Positions 16,847 through 25,015 of a stretch of 50,133 bases of DNA are shown one piece after another. The notes under the pieces were generated by a model. That model saw only the letters and a program-made list of their open reading frames with translations. It did no database searches and was not told the origin of the DNA. Origin of the DNA: Brevundimonas sp. UBA5866 (GTDB lineage: Bacteria > Pseudomonadota > Alphaproteobacteria > Caulobacterales > Caulobacteraceae); assembly GCF_002432125.1 (NCBI RefSeq), contig NZ_DJFS01000096.1:1-50133 (forward strand). Reading direction: 5' to 3'. Made by a program: the position numbers and the translations under genes. The stretch's first letter is position 1. Each line of letters starts with the position of its first letter.

Positions 16847-17335
16847 TTAGCGCTTCGAGAACTGGAAGCTGCGGCGTGCTTTCGCGCGGCCGTACTTCTT
16901 ACGTTCAACGACGCGGCTGTCGCGGGTCAGGAAGCCGTGCGGCTTCAGAACCTTGCGCAGTTCCGGCTCGTAGTGGGTCAGAGCGTGCGACAGGCCGTGG
17001 CGGATAGCGCCAGCCTGGCCCGACAGGCCCGAACCGGTGACGGTGCAGACGACGTCGTACTGGGTAGCACGGTCAGCAACGTTCAGCGGCTGAGCAACCA
17101 TCATTTGCAGAACCGGACGAGCGAAGTAGTCAGCGACGTCCTTGCCGTTGACGGTGATCTTGCCGGTGCCGCGCTTCACCCACACGCGGGCGATGGCGTT
17201 CTTACGCTTGCCGGTCGAGTACGAACGGCCCAGGGCGTCGATCTTCGGCTCGCGGACGATGGTTTCAGCAGCTTCGGTGCCGAGGCCCTTCAGGGCGTCG
17301 AAACCAGCGGCGGTTTCTTGAGTCACGTCGGTCAT
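16847..17335 (-). CDS. rpsI: 30S ribosomal protein S9
   Basis: 162-residue uS9, whose C-terminal tail reaches the P-site tRNA. GRSYSTGKRKNAIARVWVKRG, the GSGLSGQAGAIRHGLSHAL core and the ending RRSFQFSKR (the invariant C-terminal KR) are all typical. The N-terminus carries about 30 extra residues compared with E. coli S9 (130), as usual in alphaproteobacteria. It starts two bases after the rplM stop, so S13-type coupling between L13 and S9 synthesis is expected. Terminated by the hairpin at 16785-16819. Confidence 0.98.
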   Translation of the reverse strand: MTDVTQETAAGFDALKGLGTEAAETIVREPKIDALGRSYSTGKRKNAIARVWVKRGTGKITVNGKDVADYFARPVLQMMVAQPLNVADRATQYDVVCTVTGSGLSGQAGAIRHGLSHALTHYEPELRKVLKPHGFLTRDSRVVERKKYGRAKARRSFQFSKR

Positions 17336-17337
17336 GA

Positions 17338-17814
17338 TCAGACGCTCCGGGTGTTCTTGGCCGACATCGACTTGAAGTCGATGGTTTCGGGCTGTTGAGC
17401 TTCGTGATCGTGGTTCGGACCAGCGAACAGACGCAGGTGAGTCATTTGCTTACGAGCCAGCGGCGACTCTTTCGGCAGCATGCGCTCAACGGCCTTCTCG
17501 AGGACGCGCTCCGGGAAACGACCGCCCAGAACCTTCTCCGGGGTGGTTTCCTTGATGCCGCCCGGGTGACCGGTGTGGCGATAGTAAACCTTGTCGGTGT
17601 TCTTCTTGCCGGTGAAAACAACCTTGTCGACGTTGGTGACGACGACGTAGTCGCCCATGTCAACGTGCGGGGTGTAGGTCGGCAGGTGCTTACCGCGCAG
17701 GCGGTTAGCGATGAAGGTCGCGAGACGGCCAACGACGACGCCTTCAGCGTCGATGTGGATCCACTTCTTCTCGACCTCAGCCGGCTTTTGTGCAGCCGTA
17801 GTGCTCTTCAGCAT
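17338..17814 (-). CDS. rplM: 50S ribosomal protein L13
   Basis: 158-residue uL13, an early assembly protein of the large subunit. KKWIHIDAEGVVVGRLAT, GDYVVVTNVDKVVFTGKK, YYRHTGHPGGIK and RLFAGPNHDHEAQQPE are diagnostic. The frame continues upstream, but ATG 17814 gives the normal N-terminus and has AGGA ten bases upstream. Transcribed with rpsI from the promoter at 17872-17900. In E. coli L13 and S9 also form one operon, regulated by L13; whether the leader hairpin here does that is untested. Confidence 0.98.
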   Translation of the reverse strand: MLKSTTAAQKPAEVEKKWIHIDAEGVVVGRLATFIANRLRGKHLPTYTPHVDMGDYVVVTNVDKVVFTGKKNTDKVYYRHTGHPGGIKETTPEKVLGGRFPERVLEKAVERMLPKESPLARKQMTHLRLFAGPNHDHEAQQPETIDFKSMSAKNTRSV

Positions 17815-17840
17815 AGTGAGGGTCCTAAAGACAAAAAACA

Positions 17841-17861
17841 GTCCGTCCCCGAGGGGAGGAC
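17841..17861 (-). promoter_or_regulatory. hairpin in the rplM 5' leader
   Basis: GTCC and GGAC arms enclosing CCCC/GGGG form a stem-loop between the predicted transcription start (about 17865) and the rplM Shine-Dalgarno. Ribosomal-protein leaders often carry regulatory structures; here only the stem is visible and no match to a known L13 leader is claimed. Confidence 0.4.
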
Positions 17862-17871
17862 ATTGGCGGGC

Positions 17872-17900
17872 TTGATAATGCGGGTTGCACAAAAGGTCAA
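17872..17900 (-). promoter_or_regulatory. housekeeping promoter of rplM-rpsI
   Basis: Minus-strand -35 TTGACC (17900-17895), 17-base spacer, -10 TATCAA (17877-17872). It lies 58 bases before the rplM start codon in the only AT-rich gap of the area, consistent with a strong ribosomal-protein promoter. Confidence 0.75.
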
Positions 17901-17959
17901 CGTCGATCCACAGGCCAAAAAATATCCAATAGATTGAAATATAAGAACTTTTTGTGGTT

Positions 17960-17995
17960 GGTATTAAAATACCCAGTATTTGGTATTAAAATACC
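17960..17995. repeat. two tandem copies of palindrome GGTATT-AA-AATACC
   Basis: Identical 14-base elements at 17960-17973 and 17982-17995, each an inverted repeat with a two-base AA centre, 22 bases centre to centre (about two helical turns). They lie 60-95 bases upstream of the rplM -35 and just after the lolD stop, in sequence much richer in A+T than its surroundings. The geometry is that of a paired operator or activator site. The binding protein is unknown. Confidence 0.7.
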
Positions 17996-18003
17996 ACATC
18001 AAC

Positions 18004-18747
18004 CTACCACCCTTGGCTCTGGGCCTCGCGCTTTTCCAGATGGCCGTCCTTCAGGGCAAAGACACGGTCCATATGGCCCGCCAGTTCCATATTGTGCGTG
18101 GCGATCAGCGCGGCCACGCCCTCCTCCTTCGCCAGACGGCGCAGGGATTCAAACACCGTATGGCTGGTACTGGGGTCGAGGTTGCCTGTCGGCTCGTCGG
18201 CCAGCAGCAAGCGCGGATTGTTGGCCAGCGAGCGCGCAATGGCCACACGCTGCTGCTCACCACCCGAAAGCTGGGCGGGCTGGTGCAGCACACGATCGGC
18301 CAGACCCAAGGCGGACAGCATTTCGGTGGCGCGAGCGCGGGCGGCGGCTTCCTTCACACCTGCGATACGCATCGGCAGGGCCACGTTGTCGCGCGCGTCA
18401 AACTCGGGCAGCAGGTGGTGGAACTGATAGACGAAGCCGATACGGCCCAGACGGATACGCGTGCGGGCTCGTTCATCCAGAGCCCCCACGTCCTCGCCGT
18501 CGATCAGAACCTGACCCGAGGTCGGGCGCTCAAGCAGGCCCGCCGCGTGCAGCAGCGACGACTTGCCCGATCCGGACGGACCAATCAGGCCGACCACCTC
18601 GCCCGGCATGATGTCCAGATCGACACCCTTGAGAACGGTCAGCTCCCCCTGCCCCGTCTTGTAGGTACGGGTGACGCCACGCAGCGACAGGGTCGGCGCG
18701 CCCTCGACACGAGCGGAAGGGGCCTTCTTTTTCAGCAGATTATTCAA
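18004..18747 (-). CDS. lolD: lipoprotein-releasing system ATP-binding protein LolD
   Basis: 247-residue ABC ATPase that powers release of lipoproteins from the inner membrane to LolA. Walker A GPSGSGKS (56-63), Q-loop FVYQFHHLLPEF (the HHLLPEF run is LolD-typical), signature LSGGEQQRVAIARSL and Walker B LLLADEPTGNLD are present. The start is TTG 18747: GGAGG stands nine bases upstream and the codon overlaps the end of lolC by eight bases; translating further upstream only re-reads lolC in another frame. It is the last gene of proS-lolC-lolD. Confusion with FtsE or MacB is unlikely given the context. Confidence 0.95.
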   Translation of the reverse strand: MNNLLKKKAPSARVEGAPTLSLRGVTRTYKTGQGELTVLKGVDLDIMPGEVVGLIGPSGSGKSSLLHAAGLLERPTSGQVLIDGEDVGALDERARTRIRLGRIGFVYQFHHLLPEFDARDNVALPMRIAGVKEAAARARATEMLSALGLADRVLHQPAQLSGGEQQRVAIARSLANNPRLLLADEPTGNLDPSTSHTVFESLRRLAKEEGVAALIATHNMELAGHMDRVFALKDGHLEKREAQSQGW

Positions 18748-20056
18748 AGCGCAGGGCCTCCACCGGGTCGATCCGCGACGCATTCCACGACGGCGGCAGG
18801 CTGGCGAGGCAGCTCATGAAGAAGGAGAAGACGGCGACCCAGGTCACGTCCCACGGGTCCACATCCGCCGGAACCGAGTCCAGCATGTAAACGTCGGCAT
18901 TGAACAGCTGAACGCCCAGCAGGGCCTCAAGGAAGTGCTGGATCGAGCCGATGTTCAGACAGAACAGCAGACCCAGCGTCAGGCCCGCAATCGTCCCGCC
19001 GATGCCGATAGCCGCACCCGACACGAAGAAGATACGCAGGATGGCCGACTGGCTGGCCCCGATGGTCCGCAGGATGGCGATGTCGCGGGTCTTGTTCTTC
19101 ACCAGCATGACGATGCCACTGATGATGTTCATGGCGGCGATGGCCACCACCATGCCCAGAATGATGCTCATGGCCACGCGCTCGACCTTGAGTGCGCCCC
19201 AGATGGCGGCCTGACGGTTGCGCCAGTCGCTGACGACCGAACCCGGGCCGGCGGCGCGGGCCACCGCATCGGTCAACTGCTCGACCTTGTCCGGTTCATT
19301 GACCTTCAGCTCGATGACGTCCCAGACGCCATCCTTGCCAAAAAAGAGCTGGGCCTGTTCCAGCGGCATGAAGACATAGGCGCGGTCGTAGTCCGAAGCG
19401 CCCGAGGAATAGATACCGCCGACGATATAGGTCTTTTCCAGACCGCCCAGATTGCCGAAAGCACTGTCGGCACCTGTCGGGGAATAAAGGGTAATCGGGT
19501 CACCGACGCGCAGGCCCATTTCATTGGCCAGCGTCTTGCCGACGAGGACGTTATCGCCGCCCCACTCGCCCTTGCCGAAGCTGGCCTTGGCCTGTTCGTC
19601 GAGGGATTCATAGATGTATTTGCTGGCCTGCAGGTCCTGCGGGCGGACGCCGCGGACAATACCGCCCGTAGCAGCACCGGCCACGCGGAACATGGCCGCG
19701 TTTTCGGTATAGGGGCTGACCGATGCCACCCCCGGCAGGTCGCCGATGCGTTTCAGGGCGTCGTCACGATCGCCCGCCCACAGCACCGGCCCCTGAACAT
19801 ACATATGACCGTTGAACGACAGGATCCGGTCCATCAGCGTGCCGCGGAAGCCCGCCATGATGCTCATCACACTGATGAGCACGGCCACCGCCAGCATAAT
19901 GCCGACGAAGCTGATGATGGCGATCAGGGCCACCCCGCCCTCCTTGCGCTTGGCGCGGAGGTAACGCAGGGCCAGTCCGATCTCCCAAGAGGAGAACGGA
20001 CCGGACGAACGTGCGGGGGACGGCGACGGAGCGGATCCGGTCGCGAGTTCGGTCAT
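18740..20056 (-). CDS. lolC: lipoprotein-releasing system permease LolC/LolE
   Basis: 438-residue inner-membrane permease partner of LolD. One N-terminal helix (about 43-68), a large periplasmic MacB-like domain (about 70-275), and three C-terminal helices (about 287-310, 325-365, 390-415). IGLALRYLRAKRKEGGVALIAIISFVGI and the NIISGIVMLVKNKTRDIAILRTIGAS cytoplasmic loop are family hallmarks. Only one permease gene is present; alphaproteobacteria often use a single LolC/E-like protein as a homodimer instead of the LolC-LolE pair. The ATG overlaps the proS stop as ATGA. Confidence 0.95.
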   Translation of the reverse strand: MTELATGSAPSPSPARSSGPFSSWEIGLALRYLRAKRKEGGVALIAIISFVGIMLAVAVLISVMSIMAGFRGTLMDRILSFNGHMYVQGPVLWAGDRDDALKRIGDLPGVASVSPYTENAAMFRVAGAATGGIVRGVRPQDLQASKYIYESLDEQAKASFGKGEWGGDNVLVGKTLANEMGLRVGDPITLYSPTGADSAFGNLGGLEKTYIVGGIYSSGASDYDRAYVFMPLEQAQLFFGKDGVWDVIELKVNEPDKVEQLTDAVARAAGPGSVVSDWRNRQAAIWGALKVERVAMSIILGMVVAIAAMNIISGIVMLVKNKTRDIAILRTIGASQSAILRIFFVSGAAIGIGGTIAGLTLGLLFCLNIGSIQHFLEALLGVQLFNADVYMLDSVPADVDPWDVTWVAVFSFFMSCLASLPPSWNASRIDPVEALRFE

Positions 20057-21369
20057 TTCGTCAGCAGCTCCACAGCAGCTTCCAGAGACAGGGTTTGCTT
20101 TTCACCGGTCGCGCGGCGCTTAAGCTCGACAACGCCGTCGGCAAGGCCCTTCGGACCGATGACCAGTTGCCACGGAATACCGATCAGGTCGGCGGTGGCG
20201 AACTTGCCGCCCGGACGCTCGTCGGTGTCGTCGTACAGGACGTCCTTGCCGGCGGCTTCCAGCATCTTCACGGCCTGCTCGCAGGCGGCGGTGACAGCTT
20301 CGTCGCTGTTACGCATGGAGATGACGGCGACGTCGAACGGCGCGACGGAGTCCGGCCAGATGATGCCGTTGTCGTCGTGGCTGGCTTCGATGATCGCGCC
20401 CAACAGACGTGACACGCCGATGCCGTACGAGCCCATGTGGACTTCGGTGTCCTTGCCATCCGGACCGGCCACCTTGGCCTTCATCGGGGCGGAGTATTTG
20501 GTGCCGAAGTAGAAGATGTGGCCGACTTCGATACCGCGGGCCGACAGACGGTCGCTCTCGGCGGTTTCGTTCTCGAAGCGGGCCGCGTCGTGCATTTCTT
20601 CGGTCGCGGCATAAAGCGCGGTACGCTCGTCAAAGACGGCTTCCAGCTGCTCCACGCTCAGGTCGTGGCCCGGAGGGGCCATTTCGACAAGCTTGCGGTC
20701 GCAGAACACTTCGCTCTCGCCGGTGTCGGCCAGCACGATGAACTCGTGCGACAGGTCGCCGCCGATCGGGCCGGTGTCGGCGCGCATCGGCACAGCCTTC
20801 AGGCCCAGACGCGAGAAGGTGTTCAGATAGGCCGCAAACATACGCTTGTAGGCGATGCGGGCCGATGCCTCGTCGATGTCGAACGAATAGGCGTCCTTCA
20901 TCAGGAACTCGCGGCCACGCATCACGCCGAAGCGCGGACGGCGCTCGTCGCGGAACTTCCACTGGATGTGGAAGAGGTTCAGCGGCAGCGACTTGTAGGA
21001 CTTAACATAGCCACGGAAGATGTCGGTGACCATTTCCTCGTTGGTCGGGCCGTACAGCAGCTCGCGCTCGTGACGGTCGGTGATGCGCAGCATCTCCGGA
21101 CCATAGGCGTCATAGCGGCCCGACTCGCGCCACAGGTCGGCCAGTTGCAGCGTCGGCATCAGCAGCTCCACGGCACCAGCCTTGGTCTGCTCTTCGCGGA
21201 CGATGTTCTCGATCTTGCGCAGGACGCGCAGACCCAGCGGCAGCCAGGCATAGATGCCAGCGGCCTCCTGCTTGATCATGCCCGCGCGCAGCATCAGCTG
21301 GTGCGAGACGATCTGGGCATCCGAGGGGGCTTCCTTGAGGGTCGGCAGAAAATAGCGCGACAGACGCAT
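20053..21369 (-). CDS. proS: prolyl-tRNA synthetase
   Basis: 438-residue class II synthetase that charges tRNA-Pro. Motif 1 lies around LLMPTLQLADLWRESGRYDAYG, motif 2 is RDERRPRFGVMRGREFLMKDAYSF, and motif 3 is GIGVSRLLGAIIEA; the anticodon-binding domain fills the last 100 residues. Length and sequence show the short bacterial form of alphaproteobacteria, without the roughly 180-residue editing insertion, so mischarged Ala-tRNA-Pro would need a separate editing protein. First of the proS-lolC-lolD unit, a known alphaproteobacterial arrangement. Confidence 0.97.
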   Translation of the reverse strand: MRLSRYFLPTLKEAPSDAQIVSHQLMLRAGMIKQEAAGIYAWLPLGLRVLRKIENIVREEQTKAGAVELLMPTLQLADLWRESGRYDAYGPEMLRITDRHERELLYGPTNEEMVTDIFRGYVKSYKSLPLNLFHIQWKFRDERRPRFGVMRGREFLMKDAYSFDIDEASARIAYKRMFAAYLNTFSRLGLKAVPMRADTGPIGGDLSHEFIVLADTGESEVFCDRKLVEMAPPGHDLSVEQLEAVFDERTALYAATEEMHDAARFENETAESDRLSARGIEVGHIFYFGTKYSAPMKAKVAGPDGKDTEVHMGSYGIGVSRLLGAIIEASHDDNGIIWPDSVAPFDVAVISMRNSDEAVTAACEQAVKMLEAAGKDVLYDDTDERPGGKFATADLIGIPWQLVIGPKGLADGVVELKRRATGEKQTLSLEAAVELLTK

Positions 21370-21465
21370 GGGGTAGGCTTTCCTGAATCTTGTCCGGTGT
21401 GATTAGCCCCTAGGGCTTTGGCATGGCAACGCACGCCGCCGGAAAAATGGGCTTTTAGGCGATGC

Positions 21466-21744
21466 TTAGAGCGCCGGAAGGCTCTCGGGATTGATTTGCG
21501 GTACCGGAATGAGACCCAGCCAGACCACACCCACGATCACAACCCAAACAATGGCGGAGACCCATGTCGTTGTGATGAATTTCTTCTTGAGGTTCGGGTT
21601 GGTCGGTGCGCCCCACTGCGCGCCATCCTTTGGCGGCTCCCCCACCTGGCTGCTCATCCCGATAGGCAGGATCACGAACAGCACGATCCACCACGAGGTC
21701 AGATAGATAGCAACAAGGGTGAATGGACCCAGCGGCATAGACAC
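21466..21744 (-). CDS. DUF1467 family two-helix membrane protein
   Basis: 92 residues with two transmembrane helices (about 6-29, TLVAIYLTSWWIVLFVILPIG, and about 61-80). Between them is a soluble loop with GEPPKDGAQWGAPTNPNLKKKF, the pattern I associate with DUF1467 proteins, which occur next to proS or the nuo genes in alphaproteobacteria. Function unknown. It lies 96 bases before proS on the same strand and may be co-transcribed. It diverges from the isomerase gene across 79 bases. Confidence 0.85.
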   Translation of the reverse strand: MSMPLGPFTLVAIYLTSWWIVLFVILPIGMSSQVGEPPKDGAQWGAPTNPNLKKKFITTTWVSAIVWVVIVGVVWLGLIPVPQINPESLPAL

Positions 21745-21823
21745 ATCCTCAAAGACATTCGCATGTGGGTGACGGCAGCGAACGCACGGCGTAGATGACA
21801 GTCACCCTATATCAGGAACCGTC

Positions 21824-22180
21824 ATGCCACAGATTACGCTCGAACACTCCACCCATTTCGACAAAGCCGATTTTCGTAAACTCGCGTTGGAAATCCACGA
21901 CCTTTGCGCCCTGCACGTCGGCGCCACCCTGGAGTCGTGCAAGACCCGTATCGTGAAGGCCGAAAATCTGGTCATCGCGGATGGAGCGCCGGAACAGGCG
22001 ATGGCGCACTGTGACCTGCGCATCCTGAGCGGACGCACACAGGAACAGAAAACGGCACTGGGTCAGGCGGTGCAACAGACGATGGTCGCCGCCCTGACCC
22101 AATATGACGGTCCGCGCCAGATCAGCGTCGAGATCGTCGATCTGGACAAGCCCAACTATCATAAGGTGACAGCGGGCTGA
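21824..22180 (+). CDS. 5-carboxymethyl-2-hydroxymuconate isomerase-like tautomerase
   Basis: 118-residue tautomerase-superfamily protein. After removal of Met the N-terminus is Pro (MPQITLEHS), the catalytic base of this superfamily, and the remaining pattern (HFDKADFRKLALEIHDLCALH, ESCKTRIVKAENLVIADG, HCDLRILSGRTQEQK) matches the CHMI branch, which isomerises a product of homoprotocatechuate breakdown. No other genes of that pathway are here, so the true substrate is open. It is a lone plus-strand gene between two minus-strand units and ends 12 bases from the DUF3088 stop. Confidence 0.87.
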   Translation: MPQITLEHSTHFDKADFRKLALEIHDLCALHVGATLESCKTRIVKAENLVIADGAPEQAMAHCDLRILSGRTQEQKTALGQAVQQTMVAALTQYDGPRQISVEIVDLDKPNYHKVTAG

Positions 22181-22192
22181 TCCGTTTCGTCC

Positions 22193-22531
22193 TTACGGAT
22201 GCGGGCGGCCGATACCGTAACGGGCCGCCCAGTAAGGCAGGATGTTCTCATCCTTGAGATAGCGGGCACCCGTTTCCTCGCTGACCAATGCGTCGGGCCA
22301 GTCGAAACCGCCGTCCAGCACCAGCATGGGACAGGACTGGTCCGCCTCGCCCACGACGGCGACAACAGCGGGGCGAGGACGCGGGTGATCCACGCGGATC
22401 ACCTCGGTCACATCCTTCAGGCGCGGATAAAGGTTCAAGACCCCCTCGATCACAGCGCCCGGCGGGCAGTACCAGGGCCCACCCTGATCATCGAACCAAT
22501 CGGGGTTCAGCAAAAAAAGCCGGTCCGCCAT
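22193..22531 (-). CDS. DUF3088 family protein
   Basis: 112-residue protein matching DUF3088 as I recall it: a start of ADRLFLLNPDWFDDQGGPWYCPPGA, then YPRLKDVTEVIRVDHPRPRPAVVAVVG and CPMLVLDGG. The two Cys regions and fold order recall a thioredoxin- or glutaredoxin-like small protein, but there is no CxxC, so redox activity is not supported. It starts with ATG 22531 overlapping the rnj stop as TGATG (a GTG one codon upstream is the alternative), and it is the last gene of the long nuo-birA-coaX-rnj unit. Function unknown. Confidence 0.82.
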   Translation of the reverse strand: MADRLFLLNPDWFDDQGGPWYCPPGAVIEGVLNLYPRLKDVTEVIRVDHPRPRPAVVAVVGEADQSCPMLVLDGGFDWPDALVSEETGARYLKDENILPYWAARYGIGRPHP

Positions 22532-24204
22532 CACAGCCTCAGCACAATGGTTTCAACGATGGGGCGACGGCCCCAGACCTTTTGGGAGGCCTTTTTGAGC
22601 GTACGGGCGACGGCCTGTTCGATGACCAGTTCGTCCTCCAGCGCCTCGCCCTTGAGGCCGCGCACGACATCTTCGACACGCTCGGCCAGATCATCGAGGA
22701 TCTGTTCCAGCCGACCTTCAACATCGCCCGGCATACCGACAGAGCGGATGTCGATGTCGCTGACCATCTTGCCACGACGGTCCAGCGCGAAGGCTACGAT
22801 CAGCATACCGTTGCTGGCCGCATGGCGCCGCTCGCGCAGCGCTTCGCCCTGTTCTTCGACCAGCATACCGCCATCAACGAACAGACGGCCCGACGGTACC
22901 TCGTCGATGATCTCGGCATAGCCCGGTGCCAGACGTACCATGTCACCGTTGCGCGGGGTGACGATCTGCTCGATGCCCAGCGACTTGGCCAGATGGCCAT
23001 GCTCGATCAGGTGACGGCGTTGGCCGTGGGTCGGGACGGCGATCTTCGGGCGCGCCCAGGCATACATCTGGCGCAGTTCGTCACGGCACGGGTGACCCGA
23101 GACGTGAATGCCCGGCCAGCCCTTTTCGGTGTAGATCTGCACGCCACGGTCGGCCAGCTTGTCCTGAAGGCGGGCGATGGCCAGTTCGTTGCCCGGAATG
23201 ACGCGCGACGAGAAGATGCAGTGATCGCCCTGCCCCAGCTTGATGAAGGGGTGCGTGCCTTCGGCCACCCGCGACAGGGCAGCGCGGGCTTCACCCTGCG
23301 ATCCGGTGCACAGGTAGAGAATCTGGTCGGCGGGCCAGATGCGGGCCTCTTCTTCCGACAGGAACGGCTGGATGTCCTGCAACATGCCGACCGACTTGGC
23401 AGCGGCAGTGATGCGGTGCATCGAACGACCGGCCAGCGCCACACGGCGGCCAGCGGCCTCCGCGGCATGGATCACGCTGTCCATACGGGCGACGTTGGAG
23501 GCGAAGCAGCCGACGGCCACGCGGCCCTTCAGCGGTTTGATCAGTTCAACCAGCTTTTCTCGGACATCGCCTTCGGAACCAGCCACACCCTCGACGAAAA
23601 CATTCGTCGAGTCGCAGATCATGGCCAGCACGCCATCGTCACCCAGCGAGCGGATGAAGGCTTCGTCCGTGCGCTCGCCCACGACAGGCTGGTCGTCCAG
23701 CTTCCAGTCGCCGGTATGCAAAACGGTGCCCAGCGGCGTCTTGATCGACAGGCCATTTGGCTCGGCGATCGAGTGGGTGATGGTGACATAGGTCACATCG
23801 AACGGGCCAAGCTGGACATTGCCGCCCAGCGGCACTTCGTTCAGCTCGACCTCTTCGTCGAGGTTGTGGTCGCGCAGCTTCTCGCGGATCAGGAAGGCGG
23901 TGAAGGGCGTGGCGTACAGCGGGGCCTTGATGCGGTCGAACAGCCAGCCGAGCGCGCCGATGTGGTCCTCGTGCGCGTGGGTCAGCACGATGCCGAGGAT
24001 ATTCTCGCCCTCGAGGAAAGAAGGATCGGGCACGATAACATCGACGCCCGGTGTCGATTGGTCGCCAAAGGTCACGCCGACATCGACGATGATCCATTGG
24101 CGATCATGCTCCGGCCCAAAGCCGTAAGCGTTGAGGTTCATGCCGACCTCATTCGAGCCGCCCAAAGGCAGGAAAACGAGTTCGTTCTGATTTTCTACGG
24201 TCAT
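22531..24204 (-). CDS. rnj: ribonuclease J
   Basis: 557-residue metallo-beta-lactamase/beta-CASP RNase with 5'-3' exonuclease and endonuclease activity in mRNA decay and rRNA maturation. HAHEDH at residues 76-81 is the zinc motif. The beta-CASP inserts VAVGCFASNVARMDSV and the later STGSQ-like CTGSQGEARAAL and PTHGQRRHLIEH motifs follow, and a C-terminal domain completes it. ATG 24204 has AAGGA overlapping the coaX stop codon (TAAGGA), so ribosome re-loading there is expected; the longer open frame upstream only re-reads coaX. It is co-transcribed with birA and coaX downstream of nuoN, a common alphaproteobacterial order. Confidence 0.96.
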   Translation of the reverse strand: MTVENQNELVFLPLGGSNEVGMNLNAYGFGPEHDRQWIIVDVGVTFGDQSTPGVDVIVPDPSFLEGENILGIVLTHAHEDHIGALGWLFDRIKAPLYATPFTAFLIREKLRDHNLDEEVELNEVPLGGNVQLGPFDVTYVTITHSIAEPNGLSIKTPLGTVLHTGDWKLDDQPVVGERTDEAFIRSLGDDGVLAMICDSTNVFVEGVAGSEGDVREKLVELIKPLKGRVAVGCFASNVARMDSVIHAAEAAGRRVALAGRSMHRITAAAKSVGMLQDIQPFLSEEEARIWPADQILYLCTGSQGEARAALSRVAEGTHPFIKLGQGDHCIFSSRVIPGNELAIARLQDKLADRGVQIYTEKGWPGIHVSGHPCRDELRQMYAWARPKIAVPTHGQRRHLIEHGHLAKSLGIEQIVTPRNGDMVRLAPGYAEIIDEVPSGRLFVDGGMLVEEQGEALRERRHAASNGMLIVAFALDRRGKMVSDIDIRSVGMPGDVEGRLEQILDDLAERVEDVVRGLKGEALEDELVIEQAVARTLKKASQKVWGRRPIVETIVLRL

Positions 24205-24211
24205 ACTGTCC

Positions 24212-25015
24212 TTAACGGAGGTTGTTCCGTCGCCAGATTTCCAAAAGGCCACGGATGGTCAGGTCCGGATCAAACCGGTCAATAGTTGTACTGGCCCCCT
24301 CGAACAGAGACGCGACACCGCCGGTTCCCACCACGGTCATCGGACGTCCCCACTCGGCCTTGATGCGCGCGACCAGCCCGTCGATGAGGCCCACATAGCC
24401 CCAGAAAACCCCCGACTGCATCGAGGTGACAGTGTCGCGCCCGATCACGACGGAGGGGCGTTGAATGGCGATACGCGGCAGTTTCGCTGCCGCTTCGTGC
24501 AGGGCCTGCACGGAAAGATTGATACCCGGCGCGATAACGCCGCCCTGGAAGGCACCCTGCCCCGGGGCGTCACCCGCCGATACGATATCGAATGTGGTGG
24601 CTGTACCGCTGTCGATCAACAGCAGATCGCCCGGATAGGTGATAAGCGCCCCGATGGCGTTGACCAAACGGTCGGCCCCGGCCTCGCTGGGCTTGGGAAT
24701 CCGCACCTCGATGCCCAGTTCGGCATTCTCGCCGATCACCAGAGGCTCAACCTCCAGATAGCGACGCGAAAGGTTGCGCAGGTTGAAGATCGACTGCGGC
24801 ACCACAGAAGAAATGATGCAGCCGTCCATGTCGGTCATGCCGATGACACGACCTGTTTTGGCCGCCATCAACACGAACAGCTGATGCAGCCAGACAGCAT
24901 ATTCATCGGCTGTACGGGTGGCTTCGGTGGCCGTGCGCCATTGGGCAATCCACCTGTCGCCGTCATGGACCGCAAAAAGCGTGTTGGTGTTGCCCTGTTC
25001 AATCGCCAGCAGCAT
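24212..25015 (-). CDS. coaX: type III pantothenate kinase
   Basis: 267-residue ASKHA-fold kinase, first step of CoA synthesis from pantothenate. The phosphate loop reads IEQGNTNT (5-12), with Glu6 where most CoaX proteins have Asp (DxGNT). Other motifs are intact: PSEAGADRLVNAIG with catalytic Asp115 and LLIDSGTATTFD with Asp135. I recall the same Glu in Caulobacter relatives, so it is probably lineage-typical rather than inactivating. ATG 25015 shares a base with the birA stop (TGATG). It needs a monovalent cation and is insensitive to CoA feedback in known members. Confidence 0.95.
   Translation of the reverse strand: MLLAIEQGNTNTLFAVHDGDRWIAQWRTATEATRTADEYAVWLHQLFVLMAAKTGRVIGMTDMDGCIISSVVPQSIFNLRNLSRRYLEVEPLVIGENAELGIEVRIPKPSEAGADRLVNAIGALITYPGDLLLIDSGTATTFDIVSAGDAPGQGAFQGGVIAPGINLSVQALHEAAAKLPRIAIQRPSVVIGRDTVTSMQSGVFWGYVGLIDGLVARIKAEWGRPMTVVGTGGVASLFEGASTTIDRFDPDLTIRGLLEIWRRNNLR

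Noticed and set aside
22181..22200. ATCCGT/ACGGAT hairpin between the isomerase and DUF3088 stops
   Set aside because: Six-pair stem with no T-run on either strand; too weak to call a terminator.
22288..24285. 665-codon plus-strand open frame opposite rnj and DUF3088
   Set aside because: Antisense to intact RNase J motifs and His/Gln/Arg-rich as expected for reverse-strand artefacts.
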